Notes: generated by a model not told the origin, from the sequence alone. A DNA stretch of 8,805 nucleotides from Candidatus Alistipes excrementipullorum (GCA_019113665.1 DXGW01000030.1:1-8805); one strand, 5' to 3'. Counted from the stretch's first letter, positions 1-7,466 are shown. Program-made: numbers and translations.

Positions 1-864
1 GACGACATATGGGAGTGGCTGCAGAGCGACCTGAAGTATGTTGACCGCTCGACGCCGCTGATCGTGTGTGCGCATTCGCCGATGTTCATGCTGGCATCGG
101 GCAGTGACCGTTCGCAGTCGTCGACTACGAAACACGGAGCGGACTATGCTCTTCTGTTGTCGAAATACAAGAAGGTATATGCCCTGGCCGGACACGTCCA
201 CAATTCGTTCAATTACGTTTACGGCGAATCGGCGCAGTTCCCCAATGTGGAGGTGCACACGCTGTCGCGCGTGACCGGTGCGCTGTGGATAAACGAATGG
301 CTGTGCGATGACGGAACGCCGCGCGGCTACATGGTCTTCGATATCGACGGTGAAGACGTGGAGTGGAAGTTCAAGCCGATTGCATACCAGACGGGAAGCG
401 CCGCGGGCGAGACTCCCGAATACAAATACCGCGACATTACCTTCAACGAGGAGGGTGTGGGCCATGTCGGCGGCAAGCGCCTGGACGAGTCGTACCAGCT
501 ACGTGCCTATCCGCGCGGAGCATACGGCGACAACTATGTCTATGCCAATGTATTCATGTATGACGACAATTGGGGACAGGTAAAGTTCACCTCGTCTAAG
601 GGCGGCACGACCGTCATGACCAAAGTGACCGAAGCCGGCAAGAAGTACGATGCAGCCTACAAGGAGGTATTCGACTTCTACAAGGCGAATGTGCCGACAT
701 TGAATGCAAGCAGCGATTTCTTGATGTTTGACGAGAAAACCGGAAATCCGGTCAATCCCGTACCTCATCTGTTCCGGTGCCATTCTGCCGAGGAGTCCGA
801 CAGCGGAACAGTTACCGTTACCGACCGTTTCGGCAACGAATACTCGACGACGGTTTCATGGTAG
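1..864 (+). CDS. Calcineurin-like phosphoesterase, C-terminal part (5' end outside window)
   Basis: The frame is open from base 1 to the TAG at 862-864, so the 5' end lies left of the window; the GTG at 64 is internal, not a start. The visible 287 residues hold the last metal-binding motifs of a metallophosphatase domain: an A-H-S motif (bases 70-78) and G-H-V-H (190-201). After them comes a C-terminal beta-rich domain of the kind Pfam calls MetallophosC, ending in a V-T-V-T-D-R-F-G-N-E-Y stretch. The downstream gene matches it along its whole length (shared L-S/T-V-S-R-x-T-G-A-L, D-G-T-P-x-G-Y-M-V and V-x-V-T-D-x-F-G-N), so the two are tandem paralogs. Relative to that paralog it has an extra stretch of about 30 residues around bases 385-500. 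The family hydrolyses phosphoester bonds with two metal ions; the substrate is unknown. Secretion is likely by analogy with the neighbour, whose signal peptide is visible. The 20-base gap suggests cotranscription. Confidence 0.88.
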   Translation, partial: DDIWEWLQSDLKYVDRSTPLIVCAHSPMFMLASGSDRSQSSTTKHGADYALLLSKYKKVYALAGHVHNSFNYVYGESAQFPNVEVHTLSRVTGALWINEWLCDDGTPRGYMVFDIDGEDVEWKFKPIAYQTGSAAGETPEYKYRDITFNEEGVGHVGGKRLDESYQLRAYPRGAYGDNYVYANVFMYDDNWGQVKFTSSKGGTTVMTKVTEAGKKYDAAYKEVFDFYKANVPTLNASSDFLMFDEKTGNPVNPVPHLFRCHSAEESDSGTVTVTDRFGNEYSTTVSW

Positions 865-884
865 AAAATTAAAACCAGCCATAT

Positions 885-3707
885 ATGAAGAAAATATTGT
901 TAAGTCTGCTGCTCTCGTTGTGCGTGCTGGCTCTCTATGCGGAGGGTATCGGTACGTCGAAGGAGTTGCTTGAGTTTGCCGCGGCATGCAATGCCGGGCA
1001 GAGTATAGACCAGTGGAAGAATGCCGACGGCGCCGTATGCCTCGAAGCCGATATCGACATGTCGAAGGTCAAGAAGTTCGGCGGTATCGAGTCGTTCGGC
1101 GGGGTGTTCGACGGCTGCGGCCATGCCATTCTTAACTGGAAGGCACAGAAGGGCCTCTTCGGTGAGATCCTTGCCGGCGGAGTCGTGCGCAACCTGCGCA
1201 TCGATGCTTCATGCTCGATGAAGGCCGCAAACAAGACCGAGGAGTATGCCGTCGGTTTCATCGCCGATGTCAACAGCGGTACGGTCGAAAATTGCGAGAA
1301 CCACGGTTCCATATCACACAAGTCCAACTACACCGAGCAGAACGTGTCGGTGGGAGGCCTTGTCGGAGCCAACCGTTTTGCGATTCTGCGTTGCCGCAAT
1401 TTCGGAAATATCGAGTCGCAGGGCGTATTGACCGGCCAGGGCGGCGAGATATCGATCCATATCGGCGGTATCGCCGGCAGCGGTGCGCTGAAGACCGAAC
1501 AGTGTCCTGTTATCGCATGGTGCGAAAACAGCGGCAATATCAGCTACAGCGGCGATTTCCCGGCATGCAATGTCGGTGGTGTCATAGGCTGCGGCTTTCG
1601 TGTTCCGGTCAAATTCTGCGTCAACCGCGGTAATGTCGATGTGGTAACCGTTCAGGGAGAACCCCGCAATCCGAAGGTCGTGCCGCAGGCTCGTATCGGC
1701 GGCGTGGCCGGATTGACCAAGGGCGACGTTATGTGCTGCGACAATTTCGGATCGGTAACATCTTCAGGTACGCATGCTCCCAACGTGGGCGGAGTATGTG
1801 CCGTGCCGCATGCTGCGGTTGTTGTGGGTGACTGTGTGAATTACGGTACGGTCAAGGTGTCGAACGATACGGCCGGAGCACTCGGCGGTATTTCGGGAGG
1901 CGTGAACCGCCCGGCACGCATACGCGGTTGCATCAATCACGGCGAGATCATATACGAGGGCTTCAGCCCCGACCGCCGTTCGAGTGTCGGAGGTATCGTG
2001 GGAGCCGTGACGGTCAAGCGCGATGCTACGGCCGGAACCTATGTCCGCAACTGCGCCAACTACGGCAAGGTTACGAGCGGCCCCGGCGGCAACAAACTCG
2101 AAAACAATGACAATGCAATACATACCGGAGGCGTTGCCGGCTGGATGTCCGGCTCGGATCAGGCTGTCGTCATCATGCGCGACTGCGAGAATTACGGTGA
2201 GGTCGTGGCCGCCGGCGGACGCCGCGGCAATATCAGCGGAGCCTGCGTCGACATGCAGACCGGAGGCGAGTACCTCAACGACTGGGCCGAATCATCGGAG
2301 CCGATGTCGGACGGTTCGACCATCTTCGGCCGTGTGACTACGGTAAAGGGCGAGCCTGTTGCCGGTGTGGTTGTCAGCGACGGCGAGCAGTGTGTGGCTA
2401 CCGACGGGTACGGCTACTACTCGATGAAGAGCGATATGGCCGAAGCAAAGTTCGTCTACATATCGCTGCCGGCCGATTATGAGATCCCGTCGGTGAACGG
2501 CGTACCTTATTATTACCGCCGCATTGCCCGTTACGAGAAGGCCGTGATGGCCAATTTCAAACTGCAGCCGCGTGCCGAACGTTCGGACAAATATACGTTG
2601 CTGATGGTTGCCGACCCGCAGATGCGCCCGTACGGATATGACAACTCGGCCGAGACCTACCGTGATTCTGTTATTCCCGATGCCGAGGCCGTGCGCAGCG
2701 CGACCGAGGGCGAATGCTATGCCATAAACCTCGGCGACCTGGTCTACAACTACATGGTGGCCTATGACGACTATATCGACATAACGTCGAACCTCAAGTG
2801 CCCAACGTTCAACGTAATGGGCAATCACGACTATGACCAGACCACGCTGTTCGATTCCACTCTCGGAACCATGTATTTCGAGACTTATCTCGGCCCCACG
2901 AACTATTCGTTCAATATCGGCCGGATACACTTCATCGTACTGAACGACATTGTTTACAACCGTGCGACTGCGTCCGGGAAGTATCGTTCGGGCCTTGAGG
3001 AGAAGGCTCTGAAATGGCTTGAGAACGACCTGAAGTTCGTGCCGAAGAGCACGACCATCGTCGTGTGCGCCCATTCGCAGCTCTTCAAGAAGCGCGTCAG
3101 CCACTCGACGCGTAATCTCAACTACGACCGTTACCTGGCCCTGTTGTCACCTTACGCCAAAGTCTACTCGTGGGCCGGCCACAATCACGAGAACTACTAC
3201 TATGACTACAACGGCAAGGAGTTGGGCAAGGACAACATCTCGTGCATTACTGTTTCGCGCTCGACCGGTGCCCTCCGTCTGAACAAATATCTCAACCATG
3301 ACGGTACGCCGCAGGGTTATATGGTCGCATCGGTCGACGGTGATACCATGACATGGTATTACAAGTCGGTGGGACGTGACCGCGATTACCAGATGCGCGT
3401 ATATCCGCCGCTGCGTACGGACGGATTGTGCGTTGTGGCGAATTTATGGAACTACGGCGACGGCTGGAGCAAGGCCGAGTGGTGGGAGAACGGTGTCAAG
3501 GTTGCCGACATGCAGCAGGTCGAGATGCTCGATCCCGACTATGAGGCCCTTTACGCCACCGTCACCAACAAGACCACACGCAAGTACTGCAAGCCGGTCA
3601 AGAGTGCCAACATGTTCAAGGTGGTGCCTTCGGAGAACGTCCGTTCGGGAGAGGTGCACGTAACCGACAATTTCGGCAATGTCTATGTGTCGAAGATAGA
3701 GTGGTAA
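885..3707 (+). CDS. Secreted GLUG-repeat calcineurin-like phosphoesterase
   Basis: This is a complete gene of 940 residues. The ATG at 885 begins a good signal peptide (M-K-K, a Leu-rich core, probable cleavage after A19) with no lipobox. Residues about 22-460 resemble GLUG-type beta-solenoid sequence: an F-G-G-V-F-D-G-C-G-H-A-I opening, then nine C-x-N-x-G-x-(I/V) units. Residues about 476-560 look like the small N-terminal beta domain of Bacteroidetes phosphoesterases (MetallophosN or carboxypeptidase-regulatory-like). The metallophosphatase core follows at about 570-775 with D577-P-Q579, G617-D618, G646-N-H-D649, H730 and G765-H-N-H768, so the dimetal site appears complete. Q579 replaces the usual His of D-x-H, a variant also known in CPPED1-like enzymes. 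Residues about 785-940 are the MetallophosC domain. From memory, relatives without the solenoid are near 500 residues, so the solenoid accounts for the extra length. It is likely periplasmic or surface exposed, with the repeats possibly binding glycan or protein. The substrate is unknown. Confidence 0.9.
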   Translation: MKKILLSLLLSLCVLALYAEGIGTSKELLEFAAACNAGQSIDQWKNADGAVCLEADIDMSKVKKFGGIESFGGVFDGCGHAILNWKAQKGLFGEILAGGVVRNLRIDASCSMKAANKTEEYAVGFIADVNSGTVENCENHGSISHKSNYTEQNVSVGGLVGANRFAILRCRNFGNIESQGVLTGQGGEISIHIGGIAGSGALKTEQCPVIAWCENSGNISYSGDFPACNVGGVIGCGFRVPVKFCVNRGNVDVVTVQGEPRNPKVVPQARIGGVAGLTKGDVMCCDNFGSVTSSGTHAPNVGGVCAVPHAAVVVGDCVNYGTVKVSNDTAGALGGISGGVNRPARIRGCINHGEIIYEGFSPDRRSSVGGIVGAVTVKRDATAGTYVRNCANYGKVTSGPGGNKLENNDNAIHTGGVAGWMSGSDQAVVIMRDCENYGEVVAAGGRRGNISGACVDMQTGGEYLNDWAESSEPMSDGSTIFGRVTTVKGEPVAGVVVSDGEQCVATDGYGYYSMKSDMAEAKFVYISLPADYEIPSVNGVPYYYRRIARYEKAVMANFKLQPRAERSDKYTLLMVADPQMRPYGYDNSAETYRDSVIPDAEAVRSATEGECYAINLGDLVYNYMVAYDDYIDITSNLKCPTFNVMGNHDYDQTTLFDSTLGTMYFETYLGPTNYSFNIGRIHFIVLNDIVYNRATASGKYRSGLEEKALKWLENDLKFVPKSTTIVVCAHSQLFKKRVSHSTRNLNYDRYLALLSPYAKVYSWAGHNHENYYYDYNGKELGKDNISCITVSRSTGALRLNKYLNHDGTPQGYMVASVDGDTMTWYYKSVGRDRDYQMRVYPPLRTDGLCVVANLWNYGDGWSKAEWWENGVKVADMQQVEMLDPDYEALYATVTNKTTRKYCKPVKSANMFKVVPSENVRSGEVHVTDNFGNVYVSKIEW
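1278..2252 (+). repeat. Nine-unit protein repeat (GLUG-like, C-x-N-x-G-x-I/V) within the phosphoesterase
   Basis: Nine units are visible in the translation, each with a Cys-x-Asn-x-Gly-x-(Ile/Val) strand followed in most by a G-G-(I/V/L)-x-G turn. The Cys residues are at 137, 170, 213, 245, 285, 317, 349, 390 and 434. Spacing is 32-33 residues in four intervals and 40-44 in the other four, so longer loops are inserted between some rungs. Examples are C-E-N-H-G-S-I, C-V-N-R-G-N-V, C-I-N-H-G-E-I and C-E-N-Y-G-E-V. The repeat is clear in protein but degenerate in DNA, so it is an old structural repeat and not a recent tandem duplication. A beta-solenoid fold is inferred from similarity to GLUG-motif proteins. 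Confidence 0.8.
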
Positions 3708-3725
3708 TCTGAAACCCGTATGTCG

Positions 3726-3758
3726 AAACGGCCTTCCTTTATGGAAGGCCGTTTTTTT
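3726..3758 (+). terminator. Rho-independent terminator of the phosphoesterase operon
   Basis: A perfect inverted repeat, ACGGCCTTCC (3728-3737) and GGAAGGCCGT (3743-3752), surrounds a TTTAT loop. It extends by two A-T pairs into the tail. The right arm runs into seven T residues (3752-3758). It begins 18 bases after the stop of the GLUG-repeat phosphoesterase, so it ends that unit and separates it from ldhA. Confidence 0.93.
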
Positions 3759-3857
3759 GAACCGGGAGGTTGCGCACGATTGCGTGAGTTGTGACGATGG
3801 CGGTTTGTTACGTCTTTGCTGCGAAAATGTGGCGGAAAAGAACGATATTTGCAATAG

Positions 3858-3865
3858 TACTTTTG
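3858..3865 (+). promoter_or_regulatory. Candidate -7 box of the ldhA promoter
   Basis: TACTTTTG matches the Bacteroides -7 consensus TAnnTTTG in all fixed positions and lies 52 bases upstream of the ldhA start. No TTTG sits at the usual distance for a -33 box; the nearest copies are 6 bases (3848-3851) and 39 bases (3815-3818) upstream. It would give a transcript starting near 3869-3872 with a leader of about 45-50 bases. The position between a terminator and a gene start supports it, but the missing -33 match keeps confidence moderate. Confidence 0.45.
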
Positions 3866-3867
3866 GA

Positions 3868-3882
3868 CCGCACCGAGTGCGG
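3868..3882 (+). promoter_or_regulatory. GC-rich inverted repeat at the predicted ldhA transcript start
   Basis: CCGCAC and GTGCGG form a perfect 6-bp stem around a CGA loop, two bases after the candidate -7 box. Its position would put it at the very 5' end of the ldhA mRNA. It could be an operator over the start site or a 5' hairpin that stabilises the message. No T-run follows, so it is not a terminator. The inverted repeat is plain in the sequence; any regulatory role is inference. Confidence 0.4.
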
Positions 3883-3917
3883 CCGGCTGACAAATTGACA
3901 ATTAAACAAGTTCGGAT

Positions 3918-4934
3918 ATGGAGAGAAAATTCAGAATCATCTGCTTCGGGACACAACCTTATGACAGGGAGTCGTTCGATCGCAACAATACATACGACAA
4001 CCTGACAATAGATTACCATACCAGCCATCTCAATGCCCGCAACGTGGCATTGGCCGAGGGGGCCGACGCCGTGTGCGTCTTCGTGAACGACACGGTCGAT
4101 GCCGAGACGATAGAAGGACTGGCGGCTCATGGCGTAAAACTTATAGCCTTGCGCTGTGCCGGTTTCAATAACGTCGACCTGCAGGCGGCCGAGCGTTGCG
4201 GCATACCTGTAGTGCGAGTGCCGGCATATTCGCCGCATGCCGTTGCGGAGCATGCCGTGGCTCTGATGCTGGCTCTAAACCGCAAGGTGCACCGTGCATA
4301 CTGGCGTACGCGTGACGGCAACTTCGCCCTGCACGGGCTTCTCGGCTTCGACATGTACGGCAAGACGGCAGGCATTGTCGGCACCGGCAAGATAGCACGT
4401 GCACTGATAGGCATACTTCGCGGTTTCGGCATGGAGATACTCGCCTACGACCTCTATCCCGATGAGGAGTATGCCCGTGCGGCCGGTATCCGTTACGTGA
4501 CACTCGATGAACTCTACCGTAATTCGGATATCATCTCGCTGCACTGCCCGCTGACCGATGCCACACGTTACATGATCGACGAAGACGCCATCTCGAAGAT
4601 GAAGCGCGGCGTGATAATCATCAATACGGGCCGTGGTCAGCTCATACGGAGCGAAGCCCTTATCGAAGGGCTCAAGAACAAGACGGTGGGGGCTGCGGGT
4701 CTCGATGTCTATGAAGAGGAGGCTGCCTATTTCTACGAGGATACCTCCGACCGCGTCATGGACGACGACATGCTGGCGCGCCTGCTTTCGTTCAACAATG
4801 TCATCATCACCTCGCATCAGGGATTCTTCACGCGTGAGGCTTTGGACAATATTGCACGTACGACGCTCGACAATGTCGAGGTTTTTGCCCGCAGCGGAGA
4901 ACTGCGCAACCGTGTTTGTTGCGACCGAAAGTGA
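3918..4934 (+). CDS. ldhA: D-lactate dehydrogenase (fermentative, NAD-dependent)
   Basis: The 338-residue product belongs to the D-2-hydroxyacid dehydrogenase family and closely follows E. coli LdhA (about 329 residues), sharing the stretches F-V-N-D, L-R-C-A-G-F-N-N-V-D-L, V-R-V-P-A-Y, A-V-A-E-H-A and G-F-x-M-Y-G-K-T-A-G. The Rossmann NAD-binding loop is G155-T-G-K-I-A160. The catalytic residues expected in the family are present: R239 (in T-G-R-G), E266 (in D-V-Y-E) and H300 (in S-H-Q). The enzyme reduces pyruvate to D-lactate in the cytoplasm and reoxidises NADH during anaerobic growth. The ATG at 3918 gives an N-terminus starting directly at the first beta strand; no Shine-Dalgarno is seen, as usual in Bacteroidetes. 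It stands alone: a strong terminator lies upstream, and the receptor gene starts 144 bases after its stop. I saw no obvious Rex operator in the upstream gap. Confidence 0.95.
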   Translation: MERKFRIICFGTQPYDRESFDRNNTYDNLTIDYHTSHLNARNVALAEGADAVCVFVNDTVDAETIEGLAAHGVKLIALRCAGFNNVDLQAAERCGIPVVRVPAYSPHAVAEHAVALMLALNRKVHRAYWRTRDGNFALHGLLGFDMYGKTAGIVGTGKIARALIGILRGFGMEILAYDLYPDEEYARAAGIRYVTLDELYRNSDIISLHCPLTDATRYMIDEDAISKMKRGVIIINTGRGQLIRSEALIEGLKNKTVGAAGLDVYEEEAAYFYEDTSDRVMDDDMLARLLSFNNVIITSHQGFFTREALDNIARTTLDNVEVFARSGELRNRVCCDRK

Positions 4935-4956
4935 TCGTCGAGCAAACATTGGAACG

Positions 4957-4964
4957 TATCTTTG
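4957..4964 (+). promoter_or_regulatory. Alternative upstream -7 box for the receptor operon
   Basis: TATCTTTG fits TAnnTTTG exactly and lies 23 bases after the ldhA stop. It would give a leader of roughly 105 bases before the receptor ATG at 5079. No convincing -33 TTTG is placed correctly, so this is a weak alternative to the box at 5049-5056. Confidence 0.25.
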
Positions 4965-5048
4965 ACAGATGCGCCCCATTGTTTTAAGGAATCTGTGAAT
5001 GTCGTAAATTGTAAGCATGTGGGACGATATTTGTAGTTGCAAATTGAT

Positions 5049-5056
5049 TACTTTTG
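5049..5056 (+). promoter_or_regulatory. Candidate -7 box of the receptor-corA operon
   Basis: TACTTTTG is identical to the box in front of ldhA and fits TAnnTTTG exactly. It would start a transcript about 10-16 bases before the ATG at 5079, a short leader. A TTTG lies at 5030-5033 with a 15-base spacer, shorter than the roughly 19-21 bases expected for a -33 element. Because the box lies downstream of the possible TTG start at 5037, it also supports the ATG at 5079 as the true start. Confidence 0.4.
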
Positions 5057-5078
5057 TGACCGGAAACTCTTTTGTATT

Positions 5079-7466
5079 ATGTCAGGTATTAATTGCCGTA
5101 CGGCAATAGCCGTTATGCTTGTACTGATATTGTCCCCGCTGGCGGCGTTGGCCGAAGGATATCCGGTGCGCGGGCGTGTCATAAACCGTCTGACCCGTCA
5201 GAGCGTACCTTATGCGGCCGTGGTAATCGACGGCCGTGAAGAGAAGGGTGCCGCAGCCGATTCACTGGGTGTATTTACGATCTCGGGAGTCGAACCGGGT
5301 ATATGCCGCCTTTCGGTATCGTCGCTGGGCTACATTTCAGCGGTCACTCCCGAGTATATGGTGTCGGCGGCTACGCCGTTCATCGAGATCGAGATCGACG
5401 AGGACCCTTCGCAGCTCGATGCCGTTACCGTACGGCCAATGCCTTTCCGGCGTACGACCGAAAGCCCGGTCAGCATGCAGGTAATCGGGTTGCGCGACAT
5501 TGAGAAGAGCCCCGGCTCCAACCGCGATGTCTCCCGCATAGTGAGGTCGTATCCCGGTGTGGCCTTCTCGCCTGTGGGATACCGCAATGACCTTATCGTG
5601 CGTGGCGGCGGACCTTCGGAGAATGTCTTTTTCATGGACGGCATCGAAATACCTAACATCAACCATTTTGCTACGCAGGGTGCTTCGGGAGGTCCTGTCA
5701 GTATTGTAAATTCCGATCTCGTGCGCGAGATCAATTTCTATACGGGTGCATTTCCCGCCGACCGTGCCGGGGCGTTGAGTTCTGTGCTCGATTTTGCGTT
5801 GCGCGACGGCAATGCCGAGAAGCAGACATTCAAGGCTACGCTCGGAGCCTCCGATGCGGGAATCAGCGGCAGCGGGCATATCGGCAAGAAGACCACATAT
5901 CTCTTTTCGCTGCGGCAGTCCTATCTCCAGCTGCTGTTCAAACTCCTCGGGCTGCCTTTCCTGCCGAACTATATAGACGGACAGGTGAAATTCCGGATAC
6001 GCCTGACGGAGCGCGACGAGTTGAACTTTCTCGGGCTGACCGGAATCGACAACATGAAACTCAACACCTCGATCAAGGGCGAGTCGGCCGAGTACATGCT
6101 AAGCTACCTGCCGCAGTTGAAGCAGGAGACGTTTACGCTCGGGGCAATCTACCGCCACTTCTCCTCGCGCGGGGTACAGTCCGTGTCGTTGAGTTACAGC
6201 TATCTCAACAACCGCAACATCAAATATCGCAACAATGACGCCTCGTCGGCCGAGAACCTGATACTGCGCCTGCGGGCGGTCGACGGCAAGGCGGCCCTGC
6301 GTGCCGACAACCGTACATATCTCGGACGATGGACATTGCGCGAGGGTGTGGAGTTTACCTATCGCCATTACGTGAACAATACGTTCCAGCGTCGTTATCA
6401 GGTCCAGAGCGAGCGTATCGATTATCGTTCATCTCTGGGGTTTGTCGGCTGGGGACTCTTTTTCGCCGCCGACTACAAGTCTGACAACGGCCGTTTCACC
6501 TCGTCGCTCGGCGTGCGTGCCGACGGCAGCAGCTATTCCGACCGCATGAGCCGCTTCTGGCGTCAGACATCGCCCCGTGCTTCGGTGTCGTATGCCCTGA
6601 GCGACAGCTGGTCCATCGGGGCCAATGCAGGCATGTATTACCAGTTGCCGCCGCTGACGGCCCTCGGATTCAAGGAGGAGGGTGCATTCGTCAACAAGTC
6701 GCTCGATTACATGCGCGTAGTCTCGACTGCTGCGGGTGTGAACTGGCGTCTGCGCGACCGGCTGATCGTTTCGCTCGAAGGTTTCTACAAGTACTACACA
6801 GACATACCGCTCTCTGTGGCTGACGGTATCCCGTTGACATGCAAGGGGAACGATTACGGCACCGTGGGTGACGAACTGCTGGTCTCATCGGCCGACGGAC
6901 GTGCATACGGCGTCGAGTTGATGGTGCGTTGGCTGTTGCCCGACAGGGTGAACATTGTCGGCTCGGCCACTCTCTACAACAGTGAATATCGCAGTGACCG
7001 CCATTCGAAATACATAGCTTCGGCGTGGGACAACCGCTTCGTCGTCAATGTCAGCGGAACCTATGATTTCCCGCATGCCTGGAGCGTGGGATTGAAGGTT
7101 AGCGCCATCGGGGGAGCTCCCTATACGCCGTACGATGTCGAGAAGTCATCGCTCAAGGAGGCATGGGACGCAACAGGGCGGCCCTGTTACGACTATTCGC
7201 TCTACAATACCCGTCGCCTGAAGGCTTTTGCACAACTCGACCTGCGTGTCGACAAGGTGTTCTATTTCCGGCGCTGGATGCTGGGCCTTTACGTCGACCT
7301 GCAGAACATAACCTTCAGCAAACTGAGACAGCAGGACGCGCTTATGAGCACCGGAGTGGTGGAGAACCCGACCGCACCCGAAAGCGAACAGCGCTACGTG
7401 ATGAAATACATAGCCCAGAGCAGCGGAACGCTCGTGCCGACTTTGGGCGTTACCGTCGAATTTTAG
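5079..7466 (+). CDS. TonB-dependent outer-membrane receptor with carboxypeptidase-regulatory-like domain
   Basis: From the ATG at 5079 the product has 795 residues. The frame is open back to a TTG at 5037, but the ATG is preferred because a signal peptide follows it at once (hydrophobic core A-V-M-L-V-L-I-L, cleavage near A-L-A). Residues about 27-115 form a carboxypeptidase-D regulatory-like beta sandwich (V-R-G-R-V-I-N ... A-D-S-L-G-V-F-T-I ... L-G-Y). Next comes an L-D-A-V-T-V segment and a plug domain at about 125-240, with V174-R-G-G-G178, F-M-D-G-I-E-I-P and N-I-N-H-F. The rest is a beta-barrel ending in a C-terminal Phe typical of outer-membrane proteins. The family imports large or scarce ligands using TonB/ExbBD energy. 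No susD-like gene is adjacent and it is shorter than most SusC proteins, so polysaccharide uptake is not implied; a metal, cofactor or peptide ligand is equally possible. corA follows after 12 bases, probably in the same transcript. Confidence 0.93.
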   Translation: MSGINCRTAIAVMLVLILSPLAALAEGYPVRGRVINRLTRQSVPYAAVVIDGREEKGAAADSLGVFTISGVEPGICRLSVSSLGYISAVTPEYMVSAATPFIEIEIDEDPSQLDAVTVRPMPFRRTTESPVSMQVIGLRDIEKSPGSNRDVSRIVRSYPGVAFSPVGYRNDLIVRGGGPSENVFFMDGIEIPNINHFATQGASGGPVSIVNSDLVREINFYTGAFPADRAGALSSVLDFALRDGNAEKQTFKATLGASDAGISGSGHIGKKTTYLFSLRQSYLQLLFKLLGLPFLPNYIDGQVKFRIRLTERDELNFLGLTGIDNMKLNTSIKGESAEYMLSYLPQLKQETFTLGAIYRHFSSRGVQSVSLSYSYLNNRNIKYRNNDASSAENLILRLRAVDGKAALRADNRTYLGRWTLREGVEFTYRHYVNNTFQRRYQVQSERIDYRSSLGFVGWGLFFAADYKSDNGRFTSSLGVRADGSSYSDRMSRFWRQTSPRASVSYALSDSWSIGANAGMYYQLPPLTALGFKEEGAFVNKSLDYMRVVSTAAGVNWRLRDRLIVSLEGFYKYYTDIPLSVADGIPLTCKGNDYGTVGDELLVSSADGRAYGVELMVRWLLPDRVNIVGSATLYNSEYRSDRHSKYIASAWDNRFVVNVSGTYDFPHAWSVGLKVSAIGGAPYTPYDVEKSSLKEAWDATGRPCYDYSLYNTRRLKAFAQLDLRVDKVFYFRRWMLGLYVDLQNITFSKLRQQDALMSTGVVENPTAPESEQRYVMKYIAQSSGTLVPTLGVTVEF

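Noticed and set aside
1278..2252. CRISPR-like or DNA tandem repeat
   Set aside because: The periodicity is at protein level only; the bases differ between units and the whole stretch is one open coding frame.
2292..3104. 270-residue minus-strand open frame
   Set aside because: It is antisense to the metallophosphatase core, whose plus-strand motifs are all intact; it is a shadow frame.
3773..3786. Small inverted repeat CACG-ATTG-CGTG after the terminator
   Set aside because: A 4-bp stem is too short to distinguish from chance.
3708..3917. Rex-type redox operator upstream of ldhA
   Set aside because: I looked for the TTGTGA-spacer-TCACAA pattern and found only isolated half-like words, not a palindrome.
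3757..4005. Short plus-strand open frame across the ldhA upstream gap
   Set aside because: It overlaps the terminator tail, promoter-like boxes and the start of ldhA in another frame, and its product shows no recognisable domain.
3444..4253. 269-residue minus-strand open frame
   Set aside because: It runs antisense through the phosphoesterase end, the terminator and ldhA, and its composition is that of a shadow frame in GC-rich DNA.
5037..5078. Fourteen-residue N-terminal extension of the receptor from a TTG start
   Set aside because: It would place charged residues ahead of the signal peptide, and a candidate -7 box lies inside it; the ATG at 5079 is the better start.
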